Origin: Alistipes sp. UBA943
GTDB taxonomy: Bacteria > Bacteroidota > Bacteroidia > Bacteroidales > Rikenellaceae
Length of the DNA: 8,317 nt
Direction of reading: 5' to 3'
Assembly (NCBI GenBank): GCA_002293345.1
Contig: DBDB01000056.1
Span: 352-8,668 of the forward strand
Shown here: positions 6,156 through 8,317 of the stretch, piece after piece
How positions within the stretch are numbered: position 1 is the stretch's first letter
How the letters are laid out: each line of letters begins with the position of its first letter
Position numbers and translations under genes: made by a program
Notes under the pieces: generated by a model
Databases searched by the model: none
Seen by the model: the letters and a program-made list of their open reading frames with translations, nothing else
Told to the model about the DNA's origin: nothing

Positions 6156-6174
6156 TATTTTAATCGTACCTTGG
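6144..6174 (+). promoter_or_regulatory. Promoter of the AraC-type regulator gene
   Basis: TTTG (6144-6147), 19 nt, then TACCTTGG (6167-6174), one mismatch from TAnnTTTG. Spacing is ideal for the Bacteroidota consensus. The -33 box lies inside the last codons of the membrane-protein gene. The predicted start near 6180 leaves a leader of about 11 nt. A/T-rich near-palindromic sequence follows (6177-6192) and could hold an operator, though this is speculative. Confidence 0.55.
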
Positions 6175-6190
6175 TCTATAATTTATAATT

Positions 6191-7111
6191 ATGATGATCA
6201 TGGATCAAGCGTTGATAGTGCAAAATACGGTACACTCCCCCGTGGAGGTGGAGTTACGTGAGTGTGCGAATTGTGTGGTGGGCTACGTGCTGGACGGCCG
6301 CATGGAGATACACAGCAACAAGAGCGTGAGTGAGGTCTCGTCCGGCATGGTGTATTGTTTGGGCGTCGGGGCACACTACGTGCGGCGCATTCCTACCCAG
6401 GAGACGGCTTACCGCGAGTTGATGTTCCACTACCCGTCGGAGTATCTGCAGGAGTTGTTGCTCCGGTTGAGTTTGGAGTATCATGTAAACACGCCGAACA
6501 TGCACACGGATCCCTCGGGAAACAAGTCGCAACTTCCGGGCAATTACGCCTGTGCACCGGCATGGGATGCGCTGCGCCGCTTTTTCGATTACGTGGACGA
6601 CACGCTGCGCATGACTCACGACCCGGTGACGGAGAAGTTCCAGTTGATGGGCGCCCTCTACTTGATCGTTTCGGGAGAAGACGACCTGCTTCGCCAGATG
6701 ATCCTGTCGCATTCGGATCCCGTCCGGAGTCAATTCATCCGCATCGTCAGTTCGCACATCTTCGACAACATCTCGATCGAGGATTTGGCCCGCGAGTGCA
6801 ACCGCTCGCTAACGTCGTTCAAGAAGGAGTTTCAGTCGATCTTCCACACCTCGCCGCACCAGTGGTTCCTGCAGAAACGGCTGTATCACGCACGCCAACT
6901 GCTCATCTCCACCGACCGTTCGATCTCGGAGGTGGGAACTTCGTCGGCGATCCCCAATCCGTCGCACTTCATCAAACTCTTCCGCAAGCAGTATGGCATC
7001 ACTCCGGCGCTGTATCGCTCCCTGCACCGGCAGATCCAGAATGGTCCTGAAAAGAGGGCGAAATCACACACGAAAGTGGCACAAAAAGTCTCCGAAACGG
7101 CCCAAGTTTAA
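6191..7111 (+). CDS. AraC-family transcriptional regulator
   Basis: 306 aa. The N-terminal part (about 15-95) looks like a cupin-type sensor domain (GYVLDGRMEIHSNKSV, then VSSGMVYCLGVGAHYV), and about 120-175 is helical. The C-terminal DNA-binding domain (about 178-282) has a first helix-turn-helix around ISIEDLARECNRSLTSFKKE (195-214) and a second around ISEVGTSSAIPNPSHFIKLF (245-264), ending with the typical YGITPALYR. The second helix-turn-helix lacks the usual A..CGF pattern before the recognition helix. A basic tail follows (284-306). The effector is not evident. ATGs at 6191, 6194 and 6200 are all possible; 6191 is kept as the longest compatible with the promoter. It lies between the membrane-protein gene and the GT2-like gene (24-bp gap before the latter's ATG), which are its likely, but unproven, targets. 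Confidence 0.92.
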   Translation: MMIMDQALIVQNTVHSPVEVELRECANCVVGYVLDGRMEIHSNKSVSEVSSGMVYCLGVGAHYVRRIPTQETAYRELMFHYPSEYLQELLLRLSLEYHVNTPNMHTDPSGNKSQLPGNYACAPAWDALRRFFDYVDDTLRMTHDPVTEKFQLMGALYLIVSGEDDLLRQMILSHSDPVRSQFIRIVSSHIFDNISIEDLARECNRSLTSFKKEFQSIFHTSPHQWFLQKRLYHARQLLISTDRSISEVGTSSAIPNPSHFIKLFRKQYGITPALYRSLHRQIQNGPEKRAKSHTKVAQKVSETAQV

Positions 7112-7122
7112 TATCTTTTGCC

Positions 7123-7130
7123 TATCTTCG
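7123..7130 (+). promoter_or_regulatory. Candidate -7 box before the GT2-like gene
   Basis: TATCTTCG is one mismatch from TAnnTTTG and identical to the proposed tRNA-Thr -7 box. It ends 5 nt before the ATG at 7136, the same near-leaderless geometry as at 5112. No -33 TTTG is visible, so this is weak; read-through from the AraC-type gene is an alternative. Confidence 0.35.
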
Positions 7131-7135
7131 CCGGC

Positions 7136-8293
7136 ATGGAAGAGATTTGGCAATCACTCATCGACCACTACGGTTGGGAAGGCACGGCGCTGTCCGTGTC
7201 GATCCTCTTTCTGTTCGGCGTACAGCTCTACTATTACCTGCTCATCTACGGACGCCTACCCGCTTACAAGGACTCCAAACGTCCCGATCTGTTGGATAAA
7301 AATCCGCCCATTTCGGTGGTTGTGCCGCTGTTCTCGGAGGACTACACGTTTGTCGAGGAGACGCTGCCGCGTATCGTGGCACAAGAGAAGGCCGATTTCG
7401 AGGTGGTGCTGGTCTACGTGGGACGCGACACGGACTTTTTCGACGACCTGATTCGCATCAAGCAGGTCTTCCCGAGCGTCACCGCCACGAAGATCGAACT
7501 CAATCCGCTGTTTCCCATCTCACCGAAGATGGCGCTCAATATCGGCATCAAATCCGCCCGCTACGAGCATATTCTCTTCACGACACCCGAATCGACACCC
7601 CAGTCCGATCGTTGGATCTCGCTGATGGCAAATGGATTCCGACGGGGTGACATCGTGATCGGTTACTGCGGACTCGAACACCGCCGCGGCCTGGGAGGTT
7701 ACCTGATGCGTACGTGGCGGATGATGCACTCCGTGCAGTGGCTTTCGAGTGCCGTGCGTGGCAAACCGTACCGCGGCGTGCGACAGAACTATGGCTTCAC
7801 GAAATCGCTCTACTTCGGCGTCAACGGCTTCAGTCACCTGAACATGAATATCGGTGAGGACGACCTGTTTTTGAGTCGCATCATCGAACCGGGTAACGTG
7901 AGTGTGGTACTGTCGCCACGTGCCGCGTTGCGTGAGAAGTGCTGGGGGGGCATGGGCTGGTGGACCGGCACGCAACGCTATTTCGAGGCATCGAAACCGT
8001 TCTACCCCACGTGGGTACGCAACTTCGTGCAGTGGGAGTGGTTCAGCCGCGTACTGTTCTGGATGACAGCGGGGGTGGCGATAGGCGTGCTTCCGTGGGA
8101 GATCAAAATCGGAGCGGCATTGTTGGTACTCGTGCGCCTGGTAATCGTACTCGTGGAGGTACGCCGCATCAGCCGGCGGTTGGGCGAGAAAGGTGTCACG
8201 TTGCGTTACGTACTTTACGACTTGTGGAGTCCGCTGTACAGTGTGTGGCTGGCCCTGTTGCGGCTTCGCAAAGACGACCGCGTATGGCGCTGA
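7136..8293 (+). CDS. Membrane-anchored GT2-like glycosyltransferase with degenerate catalytic motifs
   Basis: 385 aa from the ATG at 7136. One N-terminal membrane segment (about 18-38), a GT-A-like domain (about 56-285), then hydrophobic segments at about 304-320 and 325-341. This is the layout of Bacteroidota family-2 glycosyltransferases acting at the inner membrane. PPISVVVPLFSED (57-69) starts the first beta-strand, PKMALNIGIKSARYEHILF (130-148) precedes the usual DXD site, and GEDD (240-243) matches the conserved acidic motif before the acceptor region. However, where relatives have TDADC-type DXD this protein has TTPES (149-153), and the usual VNDxSxD nucleotide-binding motif reads VYVGRDTD (93-100). 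It may therefore be non-catalytic or use a different mechanism. ATG 7136 is preferred over an in-frame TTG at 7118 that overlaps the promoter-like region. Donor and acceptor are unknown. The product ends 6 bp before a possible next start. Confidence 0.82.
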   Translation: MEEIWQSLIDHYGWEGTALSVSILFLFGVQLYYYLLIYGRLPAYKDSKRPDLLDKNPPISVVVPLFSEDYTFVEETLPRIVAQEKADFEVVLVYVGRDTDFFDDLIRIKQVFPSVTATKIELNPLFPISPKMALNIGIKSARYEHILFTTPESTPQSDRWISLMANGFRRGDIVIGYCGLEHRRGLGGYLMRTWRMMHSVQWLSSAVRGKPYRGVRQNYGFTKSLYFGVNGFSHLNMNIGEDDLFLSRIIEPGNVSVVLSPRAALREKCWGGMGWWTGTQRYFEASKPFYPTWVRNFVQWEWFSRVLFWMTAGVAIGVLPWEIKIGAALLVLVRLVIVLVEVRRISRRLGEKGVTLRYVLYDLWSPLYSVWLALLRLRKDDRVWR

Positions 8294-8296
8294 GGA

Positions 8297-8317
8297 GGAT
8301 GGAGAGGATGGAGAGGA
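8297..8317 (+). repeat. 9-bp tandem repeat and possible start of the next gene
   Basis: GGATGGAGA occurs twice (8297-8305, 8306-8314) and begins a third time at the window edge. Each unit contains an ATG, and since 9 is a multiple of 3 the ATGs at 8299 and 8308 are in the same frame (M-E-R-M-E-R). This could be the start of a following gene 5 bp after the GT2-like stop, but the window ends before it can be tested. Confidence 0.45.

Noticed and set aside
5087..6163. A 358-codon open frame overlapping the whole membrane-protein gene in another frame.
   Set aside because: Its translation is rich in Arg, Gly, His and Val with no hydrophobic or domain pattern, and it starts inside the tRNA/membrane-protein promoter region. 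The 347-aa frame gives a coherent membrane protein, so this is a high-G+C shadow.
6355..7050. A 231-codon plus-strand open frame within the AraC-type gene.
   Set aside because: Out of frame with a clear AraC protein; composition is typical of a frame-shifted translation of G+C-rich coding DNA.
7118..7135. TTG start at 7118 for the GT2-like gene.
   Set aside because: The added six residues are encoded by a TATCTTCG promoter-like segment, and a good ATG follows at 7136.
1..8317. Mobile elements, CRISPR arrays, toxin-antitoxin or defence genes.
   Set aside because: No transposase, integrase, regular repeat-spacer pattern or terminal inverted repeats were seen. The only integration hint is the partial tRNA copy, reported separately.

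Overview
The window looks like a chromosomal segment of a Bacteroidota bacterium, most likely order Bacteroidales. Three things point there: the gene families (a TlpA-like thioredoxin, a DUF6029-type outer-membrane barrel, an Omp28-like lipoprotein), the recurring TAnnTTTG-type -7 promoter boxes, and the lack of clear Shine-Dalgarno sequences. The fairly high G+C of the genes would suit an Alistipes-like member, but that genus guess is tentative. I see no mobile element, CRISPR array or defence system.

Layout. Positions 60-1457 (minus) encode an M24B aminopeptidase P with all metal ligands visible. It is divergent from a three-gene plus-strand cluster: a periplasmic TlpA-like thioredoxin (1540-2034), a DUF6029-like outer-membrane beta-barrel (2056-3735) and an Omp28-like lipoprotein with a thioredoxin-like CxxC domain (3812-4882). 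The cluster ends at a perfect 16-bp bidirectional terminator (4902-4940). Behind it lies a minus-strand tRNA-Thr(CGT) gene (4998-5070), with its own hairpin and, curiously, a partial copy of its 3' end downstream. Divergent from the tRNA, with overlapping promoters, are three plus-strand genes: a conserved-looking polytopic membrane protein (5112-6155), an AraC-type regulator (6191-7111) and a membrane-anchored GT2-like glycosyltransferase with degenerate catalytic motifs (7136-8293). A further gene may begin at the very end (ATG at 8299).

How the genes may work together. In the first cluster, two thiol-redox proteins flank a barrel whose only cysteines sit near its C-terminus, including a CX4C pair. 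This suggests, but does not prove, an envelope thiol-redox or disulfide system. In the second cluster, the membrane protein, regulator and GT2-like protein are collinear and tightly spaced. A role in cell-surface glycan or envelope biology is plausible, but no substrate can be read from the sequence.

The signals most worth a second look are: the barrel's cysteine pair between two CxxC proteins; the GT2-like protein lacking a DXD motif; the tRNA 3'-end duplication; the interleaved tRNA/membrane-protein promoters; and a dense run of palindromes inside the aminopeptidase gene.
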